DNA from: Pseudomonas sp. A34-9
Lineage (GTDB): Bacteria > Pseudomonadota > Gammaproteobacteria > Pseudomonadales > Pseudomonadaceae
DNA length: 64,000 nucleotides
Reading direction: 5' to 3'
Assembly (NCBI RefSeq): GCF_029543085.1
Contig: NZ_CP119967.1
Location: forward strand, 5,172,501 to 5,236,500
Part shown: piece after piece, positions 54,822 through 62,970 of the stretch
How positions within the stretch are numbered: the first letter of the stretch is position 1
Layout: every line of letters begins with the position of its first letter
The notes under the pieces: generated by a model
Seen by the model: the letters and a program-made list of their open reading frames with translations, nothing else
What the model was told of the DNA's origin: nothing
Databases searched by the model: none
Program-made: the position numbers and the translations under genes

Positions 54822-56183
54822 ATGCCCGATTTTTCCTTCTCCCGAGACAGCGCTATCTCAACCCTGCGCACCCTTGGCGGCTGCACCGCTCTCGGCCTCG
54901 TCACCTGTGTTCAAGCGGCTCCCGCGTTCGACAGTGAATCACCGTACATGCTCGGTGACTGGAACGGCACGCGCCCCGAACTCTCGGAAAAAGGCTACGA
55001 CTTCAAACTCGATTACACCGGCGAAATGGGCAGTAACCTGCACGGTGGCTACGACCACGACCGCACCGCGCGCTACAGCGACCAGTTCGGCCTCGGCACG
55101 CATCTGGACCTGCAAAAGATCCTCGGCTGGGACGACGCCGAGTTTCAACTGACCATTACCAAACGCAGCGGCAACAACATCAGCAACGATCGCATCAACG
55201 ATCCGCGCGTGGGCGGCTTCACCTCGGCCCAGGAAGTCTGGGGCCGTGGCCAGACCACGCGCCTGACGCAGATGTGGTACCAGCAGAAATTCTTCGATCA
55301 GAAGCTCGACATCAAGGTCGGCCGTTTCGGCGAAGGCGAAGACTTCAACAGCTTCCCGTGCGACTTCCAGAACCTGGCGTTCTGCGGCTCGCAGGTCGGC
55401 AACTGGGTCGGCGGCATCTGGTACAACTGGCCGGTCAGCCAATGGGCACTGCGCGTCAAATATCACCTGACGCCAGAGTTGTACGCGCAGGTCGGCGCTT
55501 ATGAACAGAACCCGTCGAACCTCGATCGCGGCAACGGCTTCAAACTCAGCGGCAGCGGCACCCAGGGTGCGATCCTGCCGGTCGAACTGGTGTGGACGCC
55601 GAAGCTCAACGGCCTGCCGGGCGAATACCGCGCCGGTTACTATTACAGCAACGCCAAGGCCAGCGACGTCTATAAGGACAACAATGGCCAACCGGCAGCG
55701 CTGAGCGGTGAAGCCTATCGCAGCGCGTCGAGCAAGCACGGCGTGTGGCTGGGCATTCAGCAGCAGATCACCAGCGTGGCCAGCGACAACAGTCGCGGCC
55801 TGAGCGTGTTCGCCAACGGCACGATGCACGACAAGAAAACCAACGCGATCGACAACTACGTGCAGGCCGGCATCACCTACAAAGGCCCGTTCGATGCGCG
55901 CGCCAAGGACGACATCGGTTTCGCCCTCGCCCGCGTGCACGTCAACCCGGCCTATCGCAAAAACGCTGAAGCCAGCAACCGCGCCAACGCCGTGTACGAC
56001 TACGACGACCCGTCCTTCCTGCCGCCGCAAGACACCGAATACAGCGCCGAACTGTATTACGGCGTGCACGTGACGAACTGGCTGACCGTACGCCCGAACC
56101 TGCAATACATCCGCCACCCCGGTGGCGTGAACGACGTCGACGACGCCCTGATCGGCGGGATCAAGATCCAGTCCTCGTTCTAG
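54822..56183 (+). CDS. oprB: OprB family carbohydrate porin
   Basis: Outer-membrane carbohydrate-selective porin, 453 residues from the ATG at 54822. A signal sequence with TLGGCTALGLVTCVQAA precedes the mature start. The mature part begins SPYMLGDWNGTRPELSEKGY, typical of OprB, continues with GFTSAQEVWGRGQTTRLTQM and ends in GGIKIQSSF with the terminal Phe needed for barrel assembly. It admits glucose and other sugars to the periplasm, where the Gcd enzyme encoded next can oxidise glucose. The frame opens upstream to 54648 but without a signal peptide at its start. Confidence 0.9.
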   Translation: MPDFSFSRDSAISTLRTLGGCTALGLVTCVQAAPAFDSESPYMLGDWNGTRPELSEKGYDFKLDYTGEMGSNLHGGYDHDRTARYSDQFGLGTHLDLQKILGWDDAEFQLTITKRSGNNISNDRINDPRVGGFTSAQEVWGRGQTTRLTQMWYQQKFFDQKLDIKVGRFGEGEDFNSFPCDFQNLAFCGSQVGNWVGGIWYNWPVSQWALRVKYHLTPELYAQVGAYEQNPSNLDRGNGFKLSGSGTQGAILPVELVWTPKLNGLPGEYRAGYYYSNAKASDVYKDNNGQPAALSGEAYRSASSKHGVWLGIQQQITSVASDNSRGLSVFANGTMHDKKTNAIDNYVQAGITYKGPFDARAKDDIGFALARVHVNPAYRKNAEASNRANAVYDYDDPSFLPPQDTEYSAELYYGVHVTNWLTVRPNLQYIRHPGGVNDVDDALIGGIKIQSSF

Positions 56184-56201
56184 AAAGTCACTGAGATCCA
56201 A

Positions 56202-56292
56202 TGTGGGAGCGAGCCTGCTCGCGAAAGCAATTTCAACTTCACCAAAGAAGTCGTCTGACACACCGCTTTCGCGAGCAGGCTCGCTCCCACAG
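56202..56292. repeat. long inverted repeat of the TGTGGGAGCGAGCCTGCTCG family
   Basis: TGTGGGAGCGAGCCTGCTCG, continuing to GCGAAAGC, pairs perfectly with the right arm GCTTTCGCGAGCAGGCTCGC that ends TCCCACA. The spacer is about 36 bases. It lies between oprB and gcd. Confidence 0.9.
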
Positions 56293-56399
56293 GAAATTTC
56301 GTTAGCTAGACAAGTTTTTATCTGAACCATGCCTGTGCCAAATCGTCATCTAAAGTGACTACAGCGCGGGACTACATAAACGTCACGGAGAATCACACT

Positions 56400-58811
56400 A
56401 TGAGCACCGAAAGTGCTTCGAGTCGGGGCCGTTTGCTACCGAGCCTGCTCGGCATTCTGCTTCTACTGATGGGCCTGGCCATGTTGGCCGGTGGGGTCAA
56501 GCTGAGCATGCTCGGCGGCTCGCTGTACTACCTGCTGGCCGGTATCGGCATTGCGCTGAGCGGCATTCTGATGCTGATGCGCCGTCGCGCGGCACTGGGC
56601 CTGTACGCCCTCGTCTTGTTTGCCAGCACCGTTTGGGCGCTGTGGGAAGTCGGTCTGGACTGGTGGCAACTGGTGCCACGTCTGGCCCTGTGGTTTGTCC
56701 TCGGCTTCGTGATGTTGCTGCCGTGGTTCCGCCGTCCACTGCTGCTCGCAGGCCCCGCGCCGATGGGCACTGGCGGTCTGACCGTGGCCGTGATTCTGGC
56801 CGGCGTCACCGCTTTGGCCAGCCTGTTCACCCACCCGGGTGAAACCTTCGGCGAACTGGGCCGCGACACCGCGGACACCACCAGTACCGCGCCAGCCATG
56901 CCCGATGGCGACTGGCAGGCCTATGGCCGCACCGAATTCGGTGACCGCTACTCGCCGCTGAAGCAGATCACCCCGGCCAACGTCGGCAAGCTGCAAGAAG
57001 CCTGGCGCATCCAGACCGGCGACCTGCCGACCGCTGATGACCCGGTCGAGCTGACCAACGAAAACACCCCGCTGAAAGCCAACGGCATGATCTATGCCTG
57101 CACCGCGCACAGCAAAGTGTTGGCCCTGGACCCGGACACCGGCAAAGAACTGTGGCGCTTCGACCCGCAGATCAAGAGCCCGGTGGGCTTCAAAGGCTTC
57201 GCGCACATGACCTGCCGTGGCGTGTCGTACTACGACGAAGCCGCGTACGCCAAAACTGAAAACGCAGCGTCCGCTGTGATTTCCGAAGCCGGCAAAGCCG
57301 TTGCTCAGGCGTGCCCGCGTCGTCTGTACCTGCCAACTGCTGATGCTCGCTTGATCGCGCTGAACGCCGACACCGGCAAAATCTGCGAAGGCTTCGGCAA
57401 CAAAGGTGTGGTTGACCTGACCCAAGGCATCGGCCCGTTCACCGCCGGTGGTTACTACTCCACCTCGCCAGCGGCGATCACCCGTGATCTGGTGATCATG
57501 GGCGGTCACGTTACCGACAACGAATCGACCAACGAGCCATCGGGCGTGATCCGCGCTTTCGACGTGCGCGACGGCCATCTCGTGTGGAACTGGGACAGCG
57601 ACAAGCCAGACGCCACCGAGCCTTTGGCACCGGGCGAAACCTACAGCCGCAACTCGGCCAACATGTGGTCGCTGGCCAGCGTCGACGAAAAACTTGGCAT
57701 GGTGTACCTGCCACTGGGCAACCAGACCCCAGACCAGTGGGGCGCTGACCGCACCCCGGGCGCCGAGAAATTCAGCGCCGGCGTCGTAGCCCTGGACCTG
57801 GCCACCGGTAAAGTGCGCTGGAACTACCAGTTCACCCACCACGACCTGTGGGACATGGACGTTGGCAGCCAGCCAACCCTGCTCGACATGAAAACCGCCG
57901 ACGGCGTGAAACCGGCGCTGATCGCCCCGACCAAACAGGGCAGCCTGTACGTCCTCGACCGTCGTGACGGCACGCCGATCATCCCGATCAAGGAAATCCC
58001 GGTCCCGCAAGGCGCCGTGAAAGGCGACCACACCGCACCGACCCAGGCCCGTTCGGACCTCAACCTGCTGGCCCCGGAACTGACCGAAAAAGCCATGTGG
58101 GGCGCGAGCCCGTTCGACCAGATGCTGTGCCGCATCCAGTTCAAAGAACTGCGTTACGAAGGCCAGTACACCCCGCCGTCAGAACAGGGCAGCCTGATCT
58201 ACCCGGGTAACGTTGGCGTGTTCAACTGGGGCGGCGTCTCGGTCGACCCGGTTCGCCAAATGCTGTTCACCAGCCCGAACTACATGGCCTTCGTTTCGAA
58301 AATGGTGCCACGCGAGCAAGTCGCCGCCGGCAGCAAACGCGAAAGCGAAACCGCTGGCGTGCAGCCAAACACTGGCGCGCCCTACGCGGTGATCATGCAC
58401 CCGTTCATGTCGCCATTCGGCGTACCGTGCCAGGCCCCGGCCTGGGGCTACGTCGCCGGTATCGATCTGACCACCGGCAAGGTTGTGTGGAAACGCAAAA
58501 ACGGCACCAGCCGCGACAGCTCGCCGATCCCGATCGGCTTCACCCTCGGCGTGCCGAGCATGGGCGGTTCGATGGTCACGGCTGGCGGCGTCGGCTTCCT
58601 CAGCGGCACCCTTGACCAGTACCTGCGCGCCTATGACGTGAACAGCGGTAAAGAGCTGTGGAAATCGCGTCTGCCAGCAGGTGGTCAAGCGACTCCGATG
58701 ACCTACACAGGCAAGGACGGCAAGCAATACGTGCTGCTCGTTGTGGGCGGTCACGGCTCGCTGGGCACCAAAATGGGTGACTATGTGATTGCGTACAAAC
58801 TGCCGGAATAA
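56400..58811 (+). CDS. gcd: membrane-bound PQQ-dependent glucose dehydrogenase
   Basis: Quinoprotein that oxidises periplasmic glucose to gluconolactone and passes electrons to ubiquinone, 803 residues. The start at 56400 has GGAG ten bases upstream. Five N-terminal helices occupy about residues 12-145 (LLPSLLGILLLLMGLAML, then YALVLFASTVWALWEVGLDW). The periplasmic beta-propeller begins near DGDWQAYGRTEFGDRYSPLK and includes TPLKANGMIYACTAHSKVLA, WDMDVGSQPTLLD and TPMTYTGKDGKQYVLLVVGG. Size and layout match bacterial Gcd, although quinate/shikimate dehydrogenases of the same family are similar. With OprB it forms the direct oxidative glucose route. A strong terminator follows. Confidence 0.93.
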   Translation: MSTESASSRGRLLPSLLGILLLLMGLAMLAGGVKLSMLGGSLYYLLAGIGIALSGILMLMRRRAALGLYALVLFASTVWALWEVGLDWWQLVPRLALWFVLGFVMLLPWFRRPLLLAGPAPMGTGGLTVAVILAGVTALASLFTHPGETFGELGRDTADTTSTAPAMPDGDWQAYGRTEFGDRYSPLKQITPANVGKLQEAWRIQTGDLPTADDPVELTNENTPLKANGMIYACTAHSKVLALDPDTGKELWRFDPQIKSPVGFKGFAHMTCRGVSYYDEAAYAKTENAASAVISEAGKAVAQACPRRLYLPTADARLIALNADTGKICEGFGNKGVVDLTQGIGPFTAGGYYSTSPAAITRDLVIMGGHVTDNESTNEPSGVIRAFDVRDGHLVWNWDSDKPDATEPLAPGETYSRNSANMWSLASVDEKLGMVYLPLGNQTPDQWGADRTPGAEKFSAGVVALDLATGKVRWNYQFTHHDLWDMDVGSQPTLLDMKTADGVKPALIAPTKQGSLYVLDRRDGTPIIPIKEIPVPQGAVKGDHTAPTQARSDLNLLAPELTEKAMWGASPFDQMLCRIQFKELRYEGQYTPPSEQGSLIYPGNVGVFNWGGVSVDPVRQMLFTSPNYMAFVSKMVPREQVAAGSKRESETAGVQPNTGAPYAVIMHPFMSPFGVPCQAPAWGYVAGIDLTTGKVVWKRKNGTSRDSSPIPIGFTLGVPSMGGSMVTAGGVGFLSGTLDQYLRAYDVNSGKELWKSRLPAGGQATPMTYTGKDGKQYVLLVVGGHGSLGTKMGDYVIAYKLPE

Positions 58812-58830
58812 GCTTTAGCGGCGGTAAAAC

Positions 58831-58865
58831 AAAGGCGATGTCTCGTGAGGGACATCGCCTTTTTT
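58831..58865 (+). terminator. intrinsic terminator after gcd
   Basis: AAAGGCGATGTC (58831-58842) and GACATCGCCTTTTT (58851-58864) form a 9-bp GC-rich stem with an 8-base loop and a T-run, 20 bases after the gcd stop. Confidence 0.93.
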
Positions 58866-58881
58866 GTGCATGCCAACCCAC

Positions 58882-58970
58882 CCTGTAGGAGCTGCCGAAG
58901 GCTGCGATCTTTTGACTTTGTTTTTAAAAGCCAGATCAAAAGATCGCAGCCTTCGGCAGCTCCTACAGGT
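58882..58970. repeat. REP-type inverted repeat, copy 9
   Basis: TGTAGGAGCTGCCGAAGGC arm and complementary GCCTTCGGCAGCTCCTACA arm around an A/T-rich spacer, directly after the gcd terminator. The region 58812-59333 otherwise holds the structured leader at 59196 and nothing else recognised. Confidence 0.9.
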
Positions 58971-59195
58971 TGGAATGTGTGGGGTTGTAAGAATTGTGCT
59001 TGTCCTACAGACGCCGGGAATTGCGCGGAGTTTTCCGACAAGTCGCGTCGGTTGTGCCTCGGAAATCGGCTGGATAGGCTCTGGGGGTCGCTGCAAATTC
59101 AGCGAACGGGCGTCGCGGCCCGAGCAGTTCATTCGATTTGATGCATAATCGCCGGCCCAAACTGAAGCGCTCAGATGCTTTTTGTCTGGTTTGAT

Positions 59196-59275
59196 GGTGG
59201 CTGTGCGCGGGATACCTTCGGGTATGCCGAGATTGCCGAATGGCTCGGTCCGCGAACCCGCGTACAGCTGCCACC
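59196..59275 (+). ncRNA. structured leader (three-way-junction-like) upstream of DUF6124-like gene
   Basis: GGTGGCTGTGCGCGGG (59196-59211) pairs with CCCGCGTACAGCTGCCACC (59257-59275) apart from one two-base bulge and one G-T pair. Two hairpins lie inside: ATACC-TTCG-GGTAT (59212-59225, a UUCG tetraloop) and CCGAG/CTCGG (59227-59248). The element ends 58 bases before the ATG at 59334. Similar boxes precede related small genes in other Pseudomonas as far as I recall. A cis-acting RNA is likely; the ligand or partner is unknown. Confidence 0.6.
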
Positions 59276-59333
59276 CTCAGTCGCGTCGCGGCGAATGAGA
59301 GTGACAGCCCCACTTATCATTCGGAGCGTCACT

Positions 59334-59708
59334 ATGAAAAAGCCTACACCCAATCCCCCCGAAACTACCGACACCTCGCCCTACGAATCCCCCGATTCGA
59401 AGAAATTCCACGAAGCCGCCGAACGCGCCCTCGACCACTACCTCAAGCCCAACGCCTTGACCCTGCGCTTCCACAAACCCAGCACCATGTTCCAGGTCGC
59501 CCCCGACCAGGACAGCGAAAGCCTGCTGGTCCACGCCTGCGAATCCCTGGCCCAGGCCAGCCTCATGACCAGCGACATCGCCGCCTACATCGACCTCCCT
59601 CAACGCCGGACGATTATGGCGATCCAGCAAATCATCATGCTCGCCGAACTGGCCGTGAACCGCGTGCTGGATAACCACGAAATCCCCCAACCTCCGCCAC
59701 ACAGCTAA
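59334..59708 (+). CDS. DUF6124-like (DUF3077 group) small protein
   Basis: Protein of 124 residues from the ATG at 59334, which follows CGGAGCG. A Pro-rich N-terminus (MKKPTPNPPETTDTSPYESP) precedes helical segments: HEAAERALDHYLKP, then FQVAPDQDSESLLVHACESL and SDIAAYIDLPQRRTIMAIQQ. The FxVxPxxDxExLLxxACExL pattern is what I associate with the DUF3077/DUF6124 proteins that are numerous in Pseudomonas. No function is known to me. It is preceded by the structured leader at 59196-59275 and directly followed by a MITE-like repeat. Confidence 0.75.
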   Translation: MKKPTPNPPETTDTSPYESPDSKKFHEAAERALDHYLKPNALTLRFHKPSTMFQVAPDQDSESLLVHACESLAQASLMTSDIAAYIDLPQRRTIMAIQQIIMLAELAVNRVLDNHEIPQPPPHS

Positions 59709-59821
59709 AAGCCCCTCACCCTAACCCTCTCCCAAAGGGAGAGGGGACTGCTCGAGGTGTTTGGGAGATGTACACCGACGTGAGATACCGAGTCGAACTC
59801 AGATTCTGAAAAGCCCACAAA
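59709..59821. repeat. left part of a MITE-like element interrupted by IS3
   Basis: Begins AAAGCCCCTCACCCTAACCC, the same terminus as 16091-16280, folds through CCCTCTCCC/GGGAGAGGG and continues through GATACCGAGTCGAACTC to the IS boundary. Its last four bases, CAAA (59818-59821), are repeated after the IS element. Confidence 0.8.
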
Positions 59822-59888
59822 TGATCTGGCTTAATGATTCTGGACACCCCTGAAGGGCGTAATCTACGCCCAACGACGAGGTGTAATT

Positions 59889-60188
59889 TTGACTAGACGG
59901 TACTTTTCGACAGATTTCAAACGGGACGCGGCTTGCTTGGTACTGGATAAAGATTATTCAGTAAGTGAGGCCTGCGAAGCGATGGGGGTGGGCCCGACCG
60001 CTCTGCGCCGCTGGGTTGAGCAGTTGCGCCAGGAGCGCAACGGCAAGACGCCCGAAAGATCCAAGGCCATGACACCCGATCAACAACGCATTCAGGAACT
60101 GGAAGCAAAAATCCGACGGATTGAGCGTGAGAAAGAAATCTTAAAAAAGGCTACAGCTCTCTTGATGTCGGATTCCCTCGATCGATAA
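59889..60188 (+). CDS. IS3-family transposase OrfA
   Basis: DNA-binding half of the transposase, 99 residues. The helix-turn-helix is DFKRDAACLVLDKDYSVSEA followed by EAMGVGPTALRRWVEQLRQE. A leucine-zipper-like coiled coil (IQELEAKIRRIEREKEILKK) follows. The start is TTG at 59889, with GAGG at 59878-59881 as ribosome-binding site; no ATG fits. Near its end, AAAAAAG at 60143-60149 allows a -1 ribosomal frameshift into the orfB frame, giving the OrfAB fusion that is the active transposase in this family. Confidence 0.9.
   Translation: MTRRYFSTDFKRDAACLVLDKDYSVSEACEAMGVGPTALRRWVEQLRQERNGKTPERSKAMTPDQQRIQELEAKIRRIEREKEILKKATALLMSDSLDR
60143..60149 (+). other. A6G programmed -1 frameshift site
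   Basis: AAAAAAG in the zero frame TTA-AAA-AAG. After slippage by one base backwards the frame stays open from here through orfB with no stop, so OrfAB is produced. Confidence 0.8.
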
Positions 60189-60229
60189 GGCTGGTCGAGG
60201 AGTTAAGCGAGCAATATCCAAGAACCGAG

Positions 60230-61030
60230 TTGTGTGGTGTGTTTGGAATCAACCGCAGCAGTTTTTACGACCGGTTGAAACAGGGCACAAAAGTTGATGT
60301 TGAACGCGATCGCCTCAAGATCAAGGCTGTTGAACTGCATCAGCAAAGTCGCGGTTCGATGGGCGCGCGAGGCCTGTCAGAGGCGTTGCGTAACGAAAAG
60401 GAGTCTGTAGGTCGCTACATGGCTCGTAGCCTGATGCGCGAAATTGGATTAAAGAGCCAGCAACGGCGCAGGCATCGTTACAAACCCAGCGGCGCGGAGG
60501 CTCAATACGCCCCTAACCATTTGGAGCGTAAATTCAACGTCGAGGCGCCCAATCAAGTGTGGTGTGGCGACGTGACTTACATCTGGGCGGGTACTTACTG
60601 GGTTTATCTGGCTGCGGTACTTGATCTGCATGCCCGACGCATCGTCGGCTGGGCGATGTCCCGAAGCCCGGATTCAGCACTAACCTGTCAAGCCTTGAAG
60701 GTGGCTTTCGAGTCGCGAGGACGGCCTGAAAACTTAATGTTCCATTCGGATCAGGGCTGTCATTACAGCAGCAAAATGTTCCGTGAAACGTTGTCGGACA
60801 TGCGGATAAAACAAAGCATGAGTCGACGGGGAAACTGCTGGGATAACGCTCCGATGGAACGTTTCTTTGGCAGTTTGAAATCTGAATGGATACCCAAGGC
60901 CGGCTACCGAAACGAAGACGAAGCCAGTACCGATGTGTTGCGCTACCTGACCCACTATTACAATCGGATCAGGCTGCACAGCCACAACGGTTATAGGACT
61001 CCGGTAGCCATGGAGGCCCTGGCGGCATGA
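60230..61030 (+). CDS. IS3-family transposase OrfB (DDE integrase)
   Basis: Catalytic half of the transposase, 266 residues as annotated from the first ATG, although the -1 frame is open from 60143 and the functional form is the OrfAB fusion. An HTH_21-type region (VELHQQSRGSMGARGLSEAL) precedes the rve integrase core. The catalytic acids are readable: Asp in VWCGDVTYIW, Asp in MFHSDQGCHY and Glu in WDNAPMERFFGSLKSE, with exactly 35 residues between the second Asp and the Glu (DD35E). Full length. Confidence 0.93.
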   Translation: MCGVFGINRSSFYDRLKQGTKVDVERDRLKIKAVELHQQSRGSMGARGLSEALRNEKESVGRYMARSLMREIGLKSQQRRRHRYKPSGAEAQYAPNHLERKFNVEAPNQVWCGDVTYIWAGTYWVYLAAVLDLHARRIVGWAMSRSPDSALTCQALKVAFESRGRPENLMFHSDQGCHYSSKMFRETLSDMRIKQSMSRRGNCWDNAPMERFFGSLKSEWIPKAGYRNEDEASTDVLRYLTHYYNRIRLHSHNGYRTPVAMEALAA

Positions 61031-61079
61031 GAAATGAACAAAACCCTATAACTGTGTCCAGTATCGTTTGACCAGATCA

Positions 61080-61122
61080 CAAATCGGCTCCCTCTCCTAG
61101 GGGAGAGGGCTGGGGTGAGGGG
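61080..61122. repeat. right part of the MITE-like element interrupted by IS3
   Basis: CAAATCGGCTCCCTCTCC followed by GGGGAGAGGGCTGGGGTGAGG, the expected right terminus. Joining it to 59709-59821 without the IS and one CAAA copy restores an element of about 150 bp. Confidence 0.8.
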
Positions 61123-61139
61123 TGAATTCAACGCCGAAC

Positions 61140-61403
61140 AAAAGCCGACCGCATGCATGCTCTTCCACCACTCAACAGGATGAGCGTTAGCTCGGCTGCA
61201 GCTCTTGATCTTGATCCACGGGCGACGTCGGAAGGCTGAGTGGAGGGATTGATCCGGGCGTGGGAGCGCAGCGACCGTTTGGCGCAGCCAAACCCAGCGA
61301 GAGGAGGTGCAGCGAAGCAAACCGTAGGCGCTGCGCCCGGATCGATCCCGGAGCGAAGGAACCCCGAGCCCCAGCGAGCGGGCCGCACGCAGGAGCATGA
61401 ACG
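61140..61403. repeat. left fragment of a conserved Pseudomonas intergenic repeat
   Basis: Non-coding. It contains the inverted pair GGATTGATCCGGGCG (61246-61260) and CGCCCGGATCGATCC (61334-61348). From memory, this GGGATTGATCC...GGAACCCCGAGCC block recurs in Pseudomonas genomes joined to the TTTTTGGTTACTTTTT...AAGGGCGGAACCC block now found at 62718-62822 on the other side of the IS481-like element. Confidence 0.6.
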
Positions 61404-61406
61404 GGA

Positions 61407-62713
61407 CAACCACATAGGTAACAGTTAAGTTCAGGCACATGGGTAACACCTGATCACTTATTTTTGATTACTTTGAGCGTCAGATAACCATCCTTAGCGT
61501 CTCGTTCATCAACACGTCCCAGTAGAACAGGCCCAAAGATGATGTCCCAAACACCCTCGCTGATGCTCTCCAATCCGACTATCTGATGTTTCAGGACATA
61601 GCCCACATAGATTCTGAGCCTTCCTTTGTTCACTACGCCGTTGGAGTCCGTTCGGTATGCCTCAACATGGCTGGGGTATTTCATCTCCGGCAACTTTCTC
61701 GGAAATACCCGTGAAGAGCTGATGTAGCAAGAGGCCGGGGTTTTCTGCCCCAATGCCTCATGAAAACGCTCATGATTATAGTGCTGCATGAACAGATCAA
61801 AATGCTTCTGCTGAGCTCCCCACTCAATTTCCGGCGGTCTTGGCAATGTACTTTTAAGCGTGCGGTGCATGCGTTCATGCCGTCCGTTTTGCTCAGGTCG
61901 CCCAGGTTGAGTCCGCTCATGAATGATGCCTAGACGAGCCCACCAAATGGATAATTGTGATAACCCCGCACGCCCGCCGCTGGCAAAAGGGACACCGTTA
62001 TCAGTGCGGATCCGCTCAGGCATCCCATACGTCTTAAATAACCGTTCGAAGGTGGCTTTGGCGTCCTTGAAAGTCGTGCTCGGCATACTTTCACAAGCCA
62101 GTAAAAATCGACTGGCGTGATCCATTACCGTCAACGGGTAACACCAGACACCGTCTCCTGTCAGGTATTGGCCTTTGTAATCAGCGCTCCAGAGCTGATT
62201 AGGAAGGTCGGCTTTCTGGAGTGGTTTTGGATAGACAGCGACACGCTGACGCAACCGTCGAGACACCACTAGCCCCGCTTTTTTAAGCACGTTGTAGATC
62301 GTGGTTTTGGAGGGCGGCGGCTGATCTGGAAACCGCTCTTGCAGGGCTGTCTGGATCTTTTTCGGGCCCGGCGTGGTTTGACCTTGGCGCCGCAGCTCAA
62401 GAATGGCTTCTTTGACCGCAAACGGCACAGCCTGTGCTTGAGAATGACGCTTGCGACTGCACTCCGCCAAGCCATTGATGCTGTCCGCGTTGTAGCGGGC
62501 CACCCACTTGTAGCCAGTCTTGCGACTGATGCTGTGAGCCGCACAGAGTTGACTGAAGTTGAGCCGACCGGACAGATAGTCGGCGATGAACATCACTTTA
62601 AGGTCCATAGGTTTCAGCTCTCGCCACGGCATGGTCAGATCCTCGGAATCGACCAGTGCCAGTTAAAAACTGTTACCTATGTGCTTGAACTGTTTTGTTA
62701 CCTATGTGGGTGA
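61407..62713 (-). mobile_element. IS481-like insertion sequence with doubled terminal repeats
   Basis: About 1.3 kb. The left end reads CACATAGGTAACA (61411-61423) and again CACATGGGTAACA (61436-61448); the right end has the complement TGTTACCTATGTG twice (62672-62684 and 62697-62709). Outer symmetry extends to CAACCACATAGG/CACCCACATAGG. No clear target duplication was seen, so the exact ends are approximate. It encodes one transposase. Confidence 0.8.
61454..62632 (-). CDS. IS481-family transposase
   Basis: Single-ORF DDE transposase, 392 residues. N-terminal helix-turn-helix (FIADYLSGRLNFSQLCAAHS, then ISRKTGYKWVARY), a linker helix with PGPKKIQTALQERFP, and an integrase core with Asp in LWSADYKGQYL, Asp in ERIRTDNGVPFAS and Glu in the RPEQNGRHERMH segment. 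A C-terminal beta-rich tail (GRLRIYVGYVLKHQIVGLES) follows. The frame is intact. It lies alone within the element at 61407-62713, oriented away from lon. Confidence 0.9.
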   Translation of the reverse strand: MPWRELKPMDLKVMFIADYLSGRLNFSQLCAAHSISRKTGYKWVARYNADSINGLAECSRKRHSQAQAVPFAVKEAILELRRQGQTTPGPKKIQTALQERFPDQPPPSKTTIYNVLKKAGLVVSRRLRQRVAVYPKPLQKADLPNQLWSADYKGQYLTGDGVWCYPLTVMDHASRFLLACESMPSTTFKDAKATFERLFKTYGMPERIRTDNGVPFASGGRAGLSQLSIWWARLGIIHERTQPGRPEQNGRHERMHRTLKSTLPRPPEIEWGAQQKHFDLFMQHYNHERFHEALGQKTPASCYISSSRVFPRKLPEMKYPSHVEAYRTDSNGVVNKGRLRIYVGYVLKHQIVGLESISEGVWDIIFGPVLLGRVDERDAKDGYLTLKVIKNK

Positions 62714-62717
62714 GTCA

Positions 62718-62822
62718 TACCAGCAAGCCTTTTTGGTTACTTTTTCGGCGTCTGGAAAAAGTGACCCGCCGTAAGGGCGGAACCCTAAGAAGCCGTTACC
62801 GCAGCAACGGATATACATACCA
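62718..62822. repeat. right fragment of a conserved Pseudomonas intergenic repeat
   Basis: Non-coding; includes AGCAAGCCTTTTTGGTTAC, a GTCTGGAAAAAGTGACCCGC stretch and AAGGGCGGAACCCTAAG, ending near GGATATACATACC. It belongs with the fragment at 61140-61403. The gap 62633-62970 otherwise holds the IS end and the lon promoter region; no clear promoter boxes were identified. Confidence 0.6.
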
Positions 62823-62970
62823 GACCACCACAACATGGTCGGCCCAAAGGCCGCCAAGACCAAAGAAACCCTGTCAAAACCCTGAACACACAAGCAGAAA
62901 CATCCCCCGCCATTGAAACCACCCCAAGCCTGCCCCATCTAAGACCCATACTCCATTGCGCAGGTGCCCC

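Larger units (their letters stand above)
59822..61079 (+). mobile_element. IS3-family insertion sequence, complete
   Basis: 1258 bp from TGATCTGG (59822) to CCAGATCA (61079). The ends are imperfect inverted repeats of about 26 bp; both read TGATCTGG-N10-CTGGACAC inwards. Flanking direct repeats CAAA (59818-59821 and 61080-61083) look like the target duplication. It encodes orfA and orfB in the -1 arrangement with an A6G slippery site at 60143-60149. Nothing is broken, so it may be active. Confidence 0.88.

Noticed and set aside
59175..59333. N-terminal extension of the DUF6124-like gene
   Set aside because: The extension runs through the strongly paired RNA element, has no ribosome-binding site at its first ATG, and lacks the family's usual start.
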